42,136 nucleotides of DNA from CAYJLW01 sp964370965 (GCA_964370965.1 CAYJLW010000037.1:1-42136); one strand, 5' to 3'; shown: positions 31,830 to 40,187, counted from the stretch's first letter. A program made the numbers and translations. The notes: generated by a model not told the origin, from the letters alone.

Positions 31830-32990
31830 TCAGTACCTCGCCAGATCCCGGACCGCGGCGACGACGTCGGCAACCTGGGGGATCCAGGCGTCCTCCAGGG
31901 GCGGGGAGAACGGGTGCGGGGCGTGCGGGGCGGTGAGGCGGCGCACAGGGGCGTCGAGGTGGCCGAAGGCCTTCTCCCCAACGAGCGCGGCCACCTCCGA
32001 GGAGATCGAGGCGAATGCGTTCGTCTCCTGCAGGACGAGCGCCCGGGAGGTCCTCTCCACCGAAGTCAGGACGGTCTCCTCGTCCAGCGGGTACAGCGAA
32101 CGCAGGTCGACGACCTCGCAGTCGATGCCCTCGGCGGCGAGGTCCCCGGCGGCGCGGAGGGCCGTCCAGACCATGGCACCGTAGGTGACGATCGTGACAT
32201 CTGCCCCGACACGCTTCACGTCAGCGACGCCGACGGGGACGATGTAGTCGTTACGGGGCAGGCGGTCTTTGACGCGCCGGTAGAGGAGCTTGTGCTCCAG
32301 GAAGAGCACCGGGTTGTCGTCGCGGATCGCCGCCTTCAGGAGGCCCTTCGCCTCATAGGCGGTCGACGGCTCCACGACCTTGAGACCGGGTGTGTGGGCA
32401 AACCAGGCCTCGGGGTTGATGGAGTGGAAGGGCCCCGCCCGCACCCCCCCGCCCACCGGGCCGCGCACCACGAGGGGGACGGCGACACCGGTGCGGTAGT
32501 GCATCTTCGCCGCCTCCATCGTGAGCTGGTCGAAGCCGTTCACGATGAAGTCCATGTATTGCATCTCCGCCACGGGGCGCATCCCCTGGATCGCCATTCC
32601 CACGGCGGCACCCACGATGGCGTTCTCCCCGATGGGGAAGTCGATGACCCGGCCGGGGCCGAAGCGCTCCAGGAATCCCTTCGTGACCTTGAAGGCACCC
32701 CCGTAGACGGCGACGTCCTCGCCCAGGACGACGACGCCCGGGTCGGCCTCCATCTCCTCGGCGAGCGCCTCGGCAATGGCATCGAGGAAGGTGACCTCGG
32801 CCGTGTCGGCGACGTCCCTCGGGGCGGAGACCCGGATCTCTCGGCTGGATTCCGCAGTCCGGGACGCACGGCGGCCCGACGCGTCAGGGCCGGTTCCGCC
32901 GGCCCGGGACGGCCATGCGACGGATGGCGGCCCAGGTGGGGGGTCCGAAGGGGGAGCGTGCTCCCCCCTCGCTGGTTCAGCGGTAGACAC
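31830..32990 (-). CDS. 2-oxoacid dehydrogenase E1 component, beta subunit
   Basis: This encodes 386 residues. The transketolase-like pyrimidine domain has EVTFLDAIAEALAEEMEADP, VVVLGEDVAVYGGAFKVTKG, FPIGENAIVGAAVGMAIQGM and FMDFI-type QYMDFIVNGFDQLT. The C-terminal transketolase domain has VTIVTYGAMVWTALRAAGDL and DLRSLYPLDEETVLTSVERT. It pairs with E1-alpha to form the thiamine diphosphate-dependent decarboxylase. GTG 32990 overlaps the E1-alpha stop by 14 bases and gives a ~60-residue Pro/Ser-rich N-terminal extension. A start near EVTFLDAIA would match the family better, so the start is uncertain. Confidence 0.92.
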   Translation of the reverse strand: MSTAEPARGEHAPPSDPPPGPPSVAWPSRAGGTGPDASGRRASRTAESSREIRVSAPRDVADTAEVTFLDAIAEALAEEMEADPGVVVLGEDVAVYGGAFKVTKGFLERFGPGRVIDFPIGENAIVGAAVGMAIQGMRPVAEMQYMDFIVNGFDQLTMEAAKMHYRTGVAVPLVVRGPVGGGVRAGPFHSINPEAWFAHTPGLKVVEPSTAYEAKGLLKAAIRDDNPVLFLEHKLLYRRVKDRLPRNDYIVPVGVADVKRVGADVTIVTYGAMVWTALRAAGDLAAEGIDCEVVDLRSLYPLDEETVLTSVERTSRALVLQETNAFASISSEVAALVGEKAFGHLDAPVRRLTAPHAPHPFSPPLEDAWIPQVADVVAAVRDLARY

Positions 32991-34068
32991 CGTCGTCCAC
33001 CCCCTCGGGATCCGGCAGCGGGGAGTCGTCGCCGAAGCGCACGGCGTCGCGCAACTCCCTGGTGATGCGGGCCTCGGTCTCTGACTTCGCCTCCTCGCTC
33101 AGGAGCCCCTGGGCGACGAGGTAGGCCTCGTAGCGGGCGAGGGGGTCGCGAGCGAGCCAGTACTCCTTCAACTCCTCGGGGACGTAGTCGCCGCCGTCGT
33201 GACCGGCATGGCCGTAGACCCGGTAGGTGAGCGCCTCCACGAGTGTGGGGCCGCCCCCGTCGCGGGCCCGCCGCAGCGCCTCGCTTACCACGGCGTAGAC
33301 CTCGAGGACGTCGTTGCCGTCGACGACGAGGCCCGGGATCCCGTACGCGACGGCCCGGTCTGCGACCGTGGCGCAGTGGAACGACTGCGAGTTCGGCGTC
33401 GAGTAGGCGAACTGGTTGTTCTCGACGACGAAGACGGCGGGCACCATCAGCACGGCTGCCGCGTTCAGAACCTCGTGCCAGGTCCCGTTGCCGCTGGCGC
33501 CCTCCCCGCAGAATCCCAGCGCCGCCCGTCGCTCACCCCGGAGCTTGAAGGCGAGGGCGGAACCGAGCACCAGCGGGTAGGCGTCGGGGAGATGACTCAC
33601 GACGTTCAGGATCCCGAGGGAGAGGTCGCTCATGTGCGTGTTGGCGTCCTTGCCCCGTGAGGGGCCGGTCGCCTTCCCGAAGTGGTGGGCCATGATCCGC
33701 CGGGCGGTCATGCCGCGCGGGATCTGGATGAGGAGGTCGCGGTGTGTGCCGCCCACGACGTCCTTGGGGTCCGTGGCGTAGGACGCCCCGATCGTGGTGG
33801 CCTCCTGGCCCCGGCCGAGGTACACGGCCCCCGGAACACGCCCCTGGCGGTAGAGGGTGTAGAGGCGTTCCTCGATGCTGCGCCCGAGGCGCAGGTAGTA
33901 GTAGAGCGCCATGAGGTCCTGGGCGGAGAGACCGTGGGGGACGCCCCGGGCACCTGCGGGAGGCACGGCCTCGCCCGGATCGGGGACCGGCAGGGACCGC
34001 ACCCCACCCGGCGGGGGAACCGGCTCCGGCACCGGGGAGGATGCCGCGCCACGGCGCACCTCAGCCAT
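32977..34068 (-). CDS. 2-oxoacid dehydrogenase E1 component, alpha subunit
   Basis: This encodes 363 residues. The thiamine diphosphate site is the GFCGEGASGNGTWHEVLNAA motif (normally GDG...N; here GEG) with VFVVENNQFAYSTPN after it. LYYYLRLGRSIEERLYTLYR, GRGQEATTIGASYA and GGTHRDLLIQIPRG are typical of E1-alpha of branched-chain/pyruvate type. The C-terminal YRVYGHAGHDGGDYVPEELK with ARYEAYLVAQGLLSEE follows the branched-chain/acetoin type. It decarboxylates the 2-oxoacid and transfers the acyl group to the lipoyl arm of E2. The N-terminal ~45 residues are Pro-rich and probably disordered. ATG 34068 overlaps the E3 stop by eight bases. Confidence 0.92.
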   Translation of the reverse strand: MAEVRRGAASSPVPEPVPPPGGVRSLPVPDPGEAVPPAGARGVPHGLSAQDLMALYYYLRLGRSIEERLYTLYRQGRVPGAVYLGRGQEATTIGASYATDPKDVVGGTHRDLLIQIPRGMTARRIMAHHFGKATGPSRGKDANTHMSDLSLGILNVVSHLPDAYPLVLGSALAFKLRGERRAALGFCGEGASGNGTWHEVLNAAAVLMVPAVFVVENNQFAYSTPNSQSFHCATVADRAVAYGIPGLVVDGNDVLEVYAVVSEALRRARDGGGPTLVEALTYRVYGHAGHDGGDYVPEELKEYWLARDPLARYEAYLVAQGLLSEEAKSETEARITRELRDAVRFGDDSPLPDPEGVDDGVYR

Positions 34069-35479
34069 GGAGGGGCCTCCCCGCGAGGGCCATCGCGGTC
34101 TCCCCCACGATCTCTGACAGGGTGGGGTGCGGATGGACGAGGCGGGCGAGGTCGGCGGCCGTGGCCTCCCAGTTCAGCGCCAGGTAGCCCTCCACGAGAC
34201 CCTCGGTCGCCCACGGGCCCACCATGTGGACGCCCAGGAGCTCGCCCGTGGCGTCGTCGGAGATCATCTTCACCATGCCACGGGTCTCGCCCAGGATGAC
34301 CGCCCGGCCGTTGGCGGCGTACTGGCTGCGCGCCACGGCGACGTCGTGGCCGGCGGCGCGGGCCGCTTCCTCGGTCATGCCACAGAAGGCGACCTCGGGG
34401 TGGCAGTAGATCCCCCAGGGCACCTTGGCGTACTGGACGGGTTCGGGATCCTGCCCGAGGACGTCGCGCACGGCGACCATGCCCTCGGCGAAGGCGACAT
34501 GGGCGAGCGCCGGGGTGTCCACACAGTCCCCGACCGCCCAGACTCCGGCGACGTTCGTGCGCATCGTCGCACGGTCGACGGAGACGAAACCGCTCTCGTC
34601 GACCGACACGCCGCACTCGGCGAGTCCGGAGTCCTCCGTGCGGGGACGCCGGCCCACGGCGACGAGGACGAGCTCGACGTCGACCTCGAGGCCCTCGCCG
34701 CCGTGGACGAAGGCGAGCGTCTCGGCGCCGTTCCCGGAGGGCCGGTGACCCGTGATCCGGGCGCCCGTACGGACGTCGACGCCCCGCTTCTTCAGCTCCC
34801 GGTGGGCGACGGCGGCGACCTCGGCGTCGACTCCGGGCAGGATGCCGTCGAGGGCTTCGAGGAGGAACACCTGCACGCCCACGTCCGCGAAGCAGGAGGC
34901 GAACTCGCAGCCGATCGCCCCGGCGCCCACGATGGCGACGCTGTCGGGGAGCGCGTCGAGGAAGAGCGCCGCGTCGCTGGAGACCACGACGCCGCCGAAG
35001 TCGAATCCGGGGATCGTGCGGGGCACGGACCCGGCGGCCACGACGACCGCGGCGGCCTCGATCGTGGCGGGGCCGCCGGCGCTGCCGCTGCCCCCGGGCG
35101 GAGGTTCCACCGTGACGGCGGTAGGCGAGGCGAGGCGGCCGTGGCCGTGGTGGACGTCGACCCCACGGTGCTTCAGGGCGCCGCCGAGGCCCTTCACGAG
35201 CCGTTTCACGACGCGGCCCTGGCGGGTGACGGACGCCGCCCAGTCGAGGCGGGGCCCGCCCGCCACGCCACCGCACTCCTTGGCCCCCAAAACGGTGCGG
35301 TACACCTCGGCCGGCTGGCGGAGTTCCTTGGCCGGGATGCAGCCCCGGTTCAGGCAGGTGCCGCCCACCGTGTCGCGTTCCACGAGGGCCACACGTAGGC
35401 CCGCCCCGGCGCCGTACAGGGCGGCGGCGTAGCCCCCCGGTCCGCCTCCGATGACTGCGAGGTCGTAGGTCTCCGGCAC
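34061..35479 (-). CDS. lpdA: Dihydrolipoyl dehydrogenase (E3)
   Basis: This encodes 472 residues of the pyridine-nucleotide disulfide oxidoreductase family. The FAD fingerprint is DLAVIGGGPGGYAAALYGA, the redox-active disulfide GGTCLNRGCIPAKEL, the NAD fingerprint SVAIVGAGAIGCEFASCFAD, the second FAD motif GVWAVGDCVDTPALAHVAFA, and the C-terminal HPHPTLSEIVGE contains the catalytic His-Glu pair. It reoxidises the dihydrolipoyl arm with NAD. It is the first gene of the operon. GTG 35479 is preceded by GGAGGAGAGCGC, a good Shine-Dalgarno site. Confidence 0.95.
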   Translation of the reverse strand: MPETYDLAVIGGGPGGYAAALYGAGAGLRVALVERDTVGGTCLNRGCIPAKELRQPAEVYRTVLGAKECGGVAGGPRLDWAASVTRQGRVVKRLVKGLGGALKHRGVDVHHGHGRLASPTAVTVEPPPGGSGSAGGPATIEAAAVVVAAGSVPRTIPGFDFGGVVVSSDAALFLDALPDSVAIVGAGAIGCEFASCFADVGVQVFLLEALDGILPGVDAEVAAVAHRELKKRGVDVRTGARITGHRPSGNGAETLAFVHGGEGLEVDVELVLVAVGRRPRTEDSGLAECGVSVDESGFVSVDRATMRTNVAGVWAVGDCVDTPALAHVAFAEGMVAVRDVLGQDPEPVQYAKVPWGIYCHPEVAFCGMTEEAARAAGHDVAVARSQYAANGRAVILGETRGMVKMISDDATGELLGVHMVGPWATEGLVEGYLALNWEATAADLARLVHPHPTLSEIVGETAMALAGRPLHG

Positions 35480-35515
35480 GCGCTCTCCTCCGTGGTCCGA
35501 ACCGCCCCTGCGGCC

Positions 35516-35521
35516 ATCTTA
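35516..35521 (-). promoter_or_regulatory. Likely -10 box of the lpdA operon
   Basis: TAAGAT on the minus strand, about 37 bases upstream of the lpdA GTG. It is the best -10 match in this intergenic region; the -35 region is GC-rich and unconvincing. Confidence 0.4.
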
Positions 35522-35580
35522 GGGTCGGGTCGCGCCGCCTCCGCCCGTCGCCCTGGGGGTTCACGAGGAGGTGCGAACGG

Positions 35581-35628
35581 TGTTCGCGTGCAGGATGTAA
35601 CGGTGACGTTACGTTCTGCACGCGAACA
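35581..35628 (+). repeat. 22-bp inverted repeat with a GTGA loop
   Basis: The arms are TGTTCGCGTGCAG-GAT-GTAACG and CGTTAC-GTT-CTGCACGCGAACA around a GTGA loop. As plus-strand RNA all 22 positions pair, 20 by Watson-Crick and 2 as G-U, closed by a GNRA tetraloop. On the minus strand the two wobbles become A-C mismatches. GCGAAC also occurs just upstream (35573). There is no U tract, so it is not an ordinary terminator. It sits between the divergent lpdA and the small membrane gene. Confidence 0.9.
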
Positions 35629-35719
35629 GGCCCGGGAGGCGGAGCCGGCCAGGCCGGTTCGGTGACCCCACCCGGCCAGACGCTGGACCGGCCCCGGCGG
35701 GCGCGGGCAAACTGGGACG

Positions 35720-35818
35720 GTGCCGACCCGCTGGTTGATCCTCGCCGCCCTCGTCACAGGCCTGGCGATCCTCCTCGCCGGAACCGTGTACTTCCTCCTC
35801 CTGGCCAGGGGCGGGTGA
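35720..35818 (+). CDS. 32-residue single-pass membrane peptide
   Basis: GTG 35720 to TGA 35818 encodes MPTRWLILAALVTGLAILLA followed by GTVYFLLLARGG: a short basic leader, one hydrophobic helix and a basic end, the shape of a small membrane peptide. The Shine-Dalgarno region (GGGACG) is poor. It lies between the hairpin at 35581 and the TPP riboswitch, on the thiG strand. It is probably real because the frame is hydrophobic throughout and uses GC-rich third positions. No family recognised. Confidence 0.5.
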   Translation: MPTRWLILAALVTGLAILLAGTVYFLLLARGG

Positions 35819-35879
35819 GCCCACCGGGAGGAGATGGACCCGGGCCCACCGGGGCAATAGAGTGGGGCGACCACAGTCG

Positions 35880-35972
35880 CACGGGGAGCTCGGCCGGGAC
35901 CGGGCTGAGAGGCGGGCGAGGGGCCCGCGACCCGTAGAACCTGTTGGGATAATGCCCGCGCAGGGAGCCGAG
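35880..35972 (+). ncRNA. Thiamine pyrophosphate (TPP) riboswitch
   Basis: The thi-box elements appear in order: ACGGGGAGC, GGGCTGAGAGG (the GCUGAGA pyrimidine-binding loop), a variable stem (GCGGGC/GCCCGC), GACCCGTAGAACCTG (the AACCUG element) and GGATAATGCCCGCGCAGGGA. The AGGGAG at the 3' end is the Shine-Dalgarno site of thiG (ATG 35973). TPP binding therefore likely hides the ribosome-binding site and shuts off translation; there is no terminator. Confidence 0.95.
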
Positions 35973-36794
35973 ATGTCTCACGAACAGGCCACCACCGACC
36001 CTCTCGTCGTCGCCGGACGCCGCTTCGGGTCCCGTCTTCTCGTGGGCACTGGCAAGTTCCCCTCGCACGCCGTGATGGCCAAGGCCGTGGCGGCGTCCGG
36101 GGCCGAGATCGTCACCGTCGCCTTGAGACGCGTTGACCCCTCGCCCGACGAGGGCGCCGACATCCTCGACTTCGTCGACACTGCCCGCTGCCTCCTGCTC
36201 CCCAACACGTCCGGGGCAACCGACGCCGCCGAGGCCGTGCGCATCGCCCGTCTCGCCCGCGCCGCCGGCCTCCCGGACTGGGTGAAGCTCGAGGTCACGC
36301 CCGACCCCCGGTACCTCCTGCCCGAGCCCGTCGAGACCCTGCGGGCAGCCGAGATGCTCGTCGCCGACGGCTTCACGGTCCTGCCCTACATGGGCGCCGA
36401 CCCCGCCCTGGCCCGCCGTCTCGAGGATGCCGGCTGCGCCACGCTCATGCCCCTGGGGTCCTGGATCGGCTCGAACCAGGGCGTCCGCGCACGAGACGCC
36501 ATCGGCATAATCGTCGAGCAGGCGAACGTGCCCGTCGTCGTGGACGCCGGCCTCGGCGCCCCCTCCCACGCCGCCGAGGCCATGGAGTTGGGGGCCGACG
36601 CCGTCCTCGTGAACACGGCGATCGCCACCGCCGAGGACCCGGTGGCGATGGCAGAGGCCTTCGCCGCCGCCGTCACCGCCGGGCGTCTCGCCCGCAACGC
36701 CGGCCTCCCCGGCGCCGCCACCTCCGCCCGGGCCTCCAGCCCGCTGACGGGGTTCCTTTCCCAGGGGGGGGACTCCGGCCCCCCGCCCCGATGA
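35973..36794 (+). CDS. thiG: Thiazole synthase ThiG
   Basis: This encodes 273 residues. PLVVAGRRFGSRLLVGTGKF, IVTVALRRVDP, DWVKLEVTPDPRYLLP (with the Schiff-base Lys), GFTVLPYMGADPALARRLED, MPLGSWIGSNQGVR, NVPVVVDAGLG and VLVNTAIATAEDPVAMAEAF are the conserved ThiG segments. It makes the thiazole phosphate of thiamine from deoxyxylulose 5-phosphate, dehydroglycine and ThiS-thiocarboxylate. It is directly under the TPP riboswitch, which fixes the start at ATG 35973. No thiS gene precedes it, unlike many thiSG operons. Confidence 0.96.
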   Translation: MSHEQATTDPLVVAGRRFGSRLLVGTGKFPSHAVMAKAVAASGAEIVTVALRRVDPSPDEGADILDFVDTARCLLLPNTSGATDAAEAVRIARLARAAGLPDWVKLEVTPDPRYLLPEPVETLRAAEMLVADGFTVLPYMGADPALARRLEDAGCATLMPLGSWIGSNQGVRARDAIGIIVEQANVPVVVDAGLGAPSHAAEAMELGADAVLVNTAIATAEDPVAMAEAFAAAVTAGRLARNAGLPGAATSARASSPLTGFLSQGGDSGPPPR

Positions 36795-37873
36795 ACGCCA
36801 CCCCGGCCCCCACCGCCACCACCGACGACCTGGAAGCGCTCGCCGGGCGGGCACGGGAGCTCACATTGGCGCGCTTCGGGCGCACCGTGCACCTCTTCGC
36901 CCCCCTCTACCTCTCCAGCGAGTGCGTCTCGACATGCACGTACTGCGGGTTCTCGGCGGGGAACGCCGGCATCGTGCGGCGCACCCTGAGCCCGGACGAG
37001 GCGCTCGCCGAGGCCACCATCCTCGCCCGGCGGGGCTTGCGCCATCTCCTGCTCGTGAGCGGGGAACACCCCCGGATCGTGTCCCGCGACTACCTCTGCC
37101 GGGTCGTGGAGGCGCTCGCCCCCGGGGTCCCGCAGCTCTCCCTGGAGGTGCAAACGTGGGACACGCCCACGTACCGGCGCTTCCTGGACGCCGGCTGCGA
37201 CGGGATCGTCGTCTACCAGGAGACCTACGACCGGGAGGTGTACGCCGCCACGCACCTGAAGGGACGCAAACGCAACTACGACCGGCGCCTCGCCGCACCC
37301 GCTGAGGCCGCGGAGGCGGGCATGCGCCGCGTCGGTCTCGGCGTCCTCCTCGGCCTCGCCCCGGACTGGCGGGCCGACGTCGAAGCGCTCGTCGCCCACG
37401 CCCGGGATCTGCAGCGGCGCTACTGGCGCACGGAGCTCACGGTCTCCCTCCCCCGGCTCCGTCCCTGCGCCGGCGGTATCGGCCCCCGGGCCCAGGTGAG
37501 CGACCGGGAGTTCGTGGAGGCGCTCTGCCGCATCCGCCTCGCCCTGCCCGAAGCGGGCATCGTGCTCTCGACGCGGGAGTCACCGACACTGCGCGACGGC
37601 CTCGCCCGCATCTGCGTCACGCACATGTCCGCCGGTTCGGCCACAGAACCGGGCGGCTACTCAGAGCCCCGGGGAGCCGAGCCGCAGTTCGAGATCGACG
37701 ACCGCCGCAGCCCCGCCGAGGTGGCGTCCGTACTACGCTCCACGGGCCTCGACCCGGTGTGGCAGGACTGGCTCCGCGCCCGAGCGGGGGTCGATCCGGC
37801 CCGCTCGTCGGGTCAGGTGGCCTCGTCGAGGATTACGTCGACCTTCCCGGACGTGAGGTCGCCCCAGTCGTAG
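36791..37873 (+). CDS. thiH: Radical-SAM 2-iminoacetate synthase ThiH
   Basis: This encodes 360 residues. CVSTCTYCGFSAGN carries the CxxxCxxC cluster motif; FAPLYLSSE, LLLVSGEHPRIV, QTWDTPTYRR and YQETYD follow the ThiH pattern, as do LGVLLGLAPDWRADVEALVAH and TELTVSLPRLRPCAGG. It cleaves tyrosine to p-cresol and dehydroglycine for ThiG. The radical ThiH route is oxygen-sensitive, and many aerobic actinobacteria use ThiO instead. ATG 36791 overlaps the thiG stop. The 3' end overlaps the convergent secreted-protein gene by 61 bases. Confidence 0.94.
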   Translation: MNATPAPTATTDDLEALAGRARELTLARFGRTVHLFAPLYLSSECVSTCTYCGFSAGNAGIVRRTLSPDEALAEATILARRGLRHLLLVSGEHPRIVSRDYLCRVVEALAPGVPQLSLEVQTWDTPTYRRFLDAGCDGIVVYQETYDREVYAATHLKGRKRNYDRRLAAPAEAAEAGMRRVGLGVLLGLAPDWRADVEALVAHARDLQRRYWRTELTVSLPRLRPCAGGIGPRAQVSDREFVEALCRIRLALPEAGIVLSTRESPTLRDGLARICVTHMSAGSATEPGGYSEPRGAEPQFEIDDRRSPAEVASVLRSTGLDPVWQDWLRARAGVDPARSSGQVASSRITSTFPDVRSPQS

Positions 37874-38409
37874 AGGCTCACGGCCGGGTCCGCGACGGGC
37901 GCGGGACCGACGCGCAGGTCAGCTCCAGGGGTCGCGGCGTCGCCGACCGTGTAGCGGTCCTGGCAGAAGTCCACCATGGGGGGCTCGTCCGGCGGGTTCA
38001 GGCACATCTGGAACGCGGGCCTCACGAACACGGCGCCAGGGCCGGCGAGGATCACACCCTTGCCCACAACAAGGCCGATGCGGGTGTGCTTCACGGTCTC
38101 GCCCACGGTGTGCTGCACGAAGACGACGCCGAGTTGGATGGTGTTGAAGATCACGCCGAGGCGCAGCGTGGCGCGAATGGTGGCCGGCTCGCCGGTCGCA
38201 GCGGAGGGCTGCACCTGGTAGGTGGCGTCGATCTCCGCGGTCTTGATCGTCCCCGGTGTGGCCGTGGTGTCGTCGGGGTCGTAGTCGGCCGTGACGGCGT
38301 CCCCGTCGGCGTCCGCGACGGTGAGCGCCCCGGCCGGGGGTGCTGCGCCGAGGCCGAGGACGAGCGCCCCGGCGAGGACGGTCGTATGCAGAAGTCGATG
38401 CCGCCGCAT
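37813..38409 (-). CDS. Secreted protein of unknown function
   Basis: This encodes 198 residues starting MRRHRLLHTTVLAGALVLGL with GAAPPAGA-L as a plausible signal peptidase I site near residue 29. The mature part is beta-rich (IDATYQVQPSAATGEPATIR, VKHTRIGLVVGKGVILAGPG, AFQMCLNPPDEPPMVDFCQD with two Cys). SD GGGGAGGAACAAGG precedes ATG 38409. The C-terminus overlaps the thiH 3' end on the opposite strand by 61 bases; both reading frames look real. It is probably an extracellular or cell-wall protein. Confidence 0.7.
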   Translation of the reverse strand: MRRHRLLHTTVLAGALVLGLGAAPPAGALTVADADGDAVTADYDPDDTTATPGTIKTAEIDATYQVQPSAATGEPATIRATLRLGVIFNTIQLGVVFVQHTVGETVKHTRIGLVVGKGVILAGPGAVFVRPAFQMCLNPPDEPPMVDFCQDRYTVGDAATPGADLRVGPAPVADPAVSLYDWGDLTSGKVDVILDEAT

Positions 38410-38619
38410 CCTTGTTCCTCCCCAGAAGGTCCAAGCTGCGGACGGGAGATCCGCCCACTGTCAGGACTGCTTCGACGCCAGGGGGCCGAGACCCTGCGGC
38501 CGGGGTCCGCCCGTCGGCGATTCCCGCTTCGGTCCCGGGGAGGCGCCGTGGCACAGGGCCGGGAGGTGGGTGCCGATGCGGGCACGTGTGGCCGCGGATG
38601 CCCCGCGGACACCGGGCCG

Positions 38620-40187
38620 TCAGCGGCGGCGGCTGCGGATGCGGCTGCGGATGCGGCGGGGCAGCCGCTTGCGGACGATGCGGCAAACCGTGCGCCGGCG
38701 CACCTTGCGGCAACGCAGGTTGGGCGGGGCGGGGGCGGGGGCGGGGGCGGGGGCGGCGACGGCTCCGGCGGATCGGGCGGGTCCGGCGGGTCCGGCTCGT
38801 CGGGCGGGTCCGGCGGCGGCGCCGGGGGCGGGGGCGGCGGGGGCGGCGGGGGCGGCGGGGGCGGATCGGGCGGGTCCGGCGGCGGCGCAGGGGCGCCCAC
38901 GGCGGCCCTGACGGCGCCGTCGGCGTTCAGGCGGCCACCGCTCACGGTGGCGCCGGCGAGGTCTGCCTGCGGGTCGACGTTGCCCATGAGGGTCGCCTTG
39001 ATCGCGGCGGGCGTCGCCCCCGGGACCGCGCCCGCGACGAGAGCGGAGGCACCGGAGACGTGGGGCGCCGCCATCGAGGTTCCCGAGTAGTACCCGTAGG
39101 TGTTGCCCGGCAGCGTGGAGTAGATGCTCACGCCGGGGGCGCCCAGGTCCACGTTCGTGGCTCCGTAGTTGGAGAACGACGCCCTCGTCCCGTTGCCGGC
39201 GACGGCGGCCACCGAGACCAGGTTCGTGGAGTTGTACGCGGCCGGGTAGAACGGCGTGACGTCGACGTCGATCCCCGAGTTCCCTGCCGCGGCGACGAAG
39301 ACGACGCCGGCGGCGCCGGCCGCGTTGATCGCCGCCAAGAGGGCGCTGGAGTAGCCGCCGCCGCCCCAGGAGGCGTTGATCACCTTGGCGCCCTTCGCCA
39401 CGGCGTAGTTGATCGCCTTGATGGCGTTCGAGGTGGAGCCGCCGGAGGGGCCGAGGAACTTCACCGGCATGATGCGGGCGTTCCAGTCCACCCCGGTCAC
39501 GCCCACGCCATTGTTGGAGGCCGCCCCTATGGTGCCCGAGACATGGGTGCCGTGGGAGTCCGACGACCCGTCGTACACCGAGGCGTCGTTGTAGTGGAAG
39601 TCCCAGCCGTTCACGTCGTCGACGAGGAGGTTGGCGTCGTCGTCGATGCCGTTCCCGGGGACCTCGCCCGGGTTCGTCCAGATCCGCCCGGCGAGGTCGG
39701 GGTGGCTCACGTCGACCCCGGTGTCGACGACGGCGACCGTCACGGACGCGGAACCCTGGGCCACGTCCCAGGCGGACGCGGCGTCGACGTCGACGTCGTT
39801 GCCCTGCTCCAGGCCCCACTCGCTCGCATAGCCGGGGTCGTTGGGGGTCGTGGCCACGTGCCACATCTCGCGGTCGAGCTCGACGTCACGGGGGGCGGTG
39901 ACGTCGTCGAGACGGGCCTCCGCCTGGCGCTCCGTGAGCGGGTCGTCGGTCGTGACATCCACCCAGCCGGCCATGAGGGGCTCGACGGTCACGGCGTCCA
40001 CGTCCTGGAGCGCCGCGGCCTTCTCGCCGGGGCTCGCCGCCGGGTCGAGCTTCACGAGGATGTGGTCGGACTCCGGTTCGGCAGCACGGGAGGGCGAGCT
40101 CACCAGGAACGCCAGGTCGCCTGCGACGAGCGCCAACATGACACCGGCGGCACAGATGCGATAGCGGAGACTCCGAGTTCCCAGCAC
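38620..40187 (-). CDS. Subtilisin-like serine protease (S8) with a frame break in the Pro-rich linker
   Basis: A signal peptide (VMLALVAGDLAFLVSSPSRA, cut after AA) is followed by an N-terminal inhibitor-like region (SDHILVKLDPAAS). The S8 domain has the triad Asp in VAVVDTGVDVSHPDL, His in DSHGTHVSGTIGA and Ser in YYSGTSMAAPHVSGASAL, with oxyanion Asn in VVFVAAAGNSGID. It is a secreted endopeptidase. The start GTG 40187 follows GCAGGAGTAGGACA. At about 38726-38730 the coding frame breaks in a CCCCCG tract that has one unit of only CCCCG. Restoring the sixth base lets the protein end NLRCRKVRRRTVCRIVRK... with a stop at 38620. As sequenced, the frame instead runs on over the next gene. The two Cys and basic tail resemble wall-associated C-termini. 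Confidence 0.85.
38726..38754. repeat. CCCCCG hexanucleotide tract with one short unit
   Basis: On the plus strand GGGGC (38726-38730) is followed by four GGGGGC units (38731-38754). On the protease strand this encodes the Pro-rich linker. The missing base in the first unit is what separates the S8 frame from its apparent C-terminal tail. Tracts of this kind slip easily in replication and in sequencing. Confidence 0.9.

Noticed and set aside
38151..38619. C-terminal extension of the protease in the uninterrupted frame
   Set aside because: It is Arg/Pro/Ser noise overlapping the secreted-protein gene; the frame-corrected tail ending at 38620 is far more protein-like.
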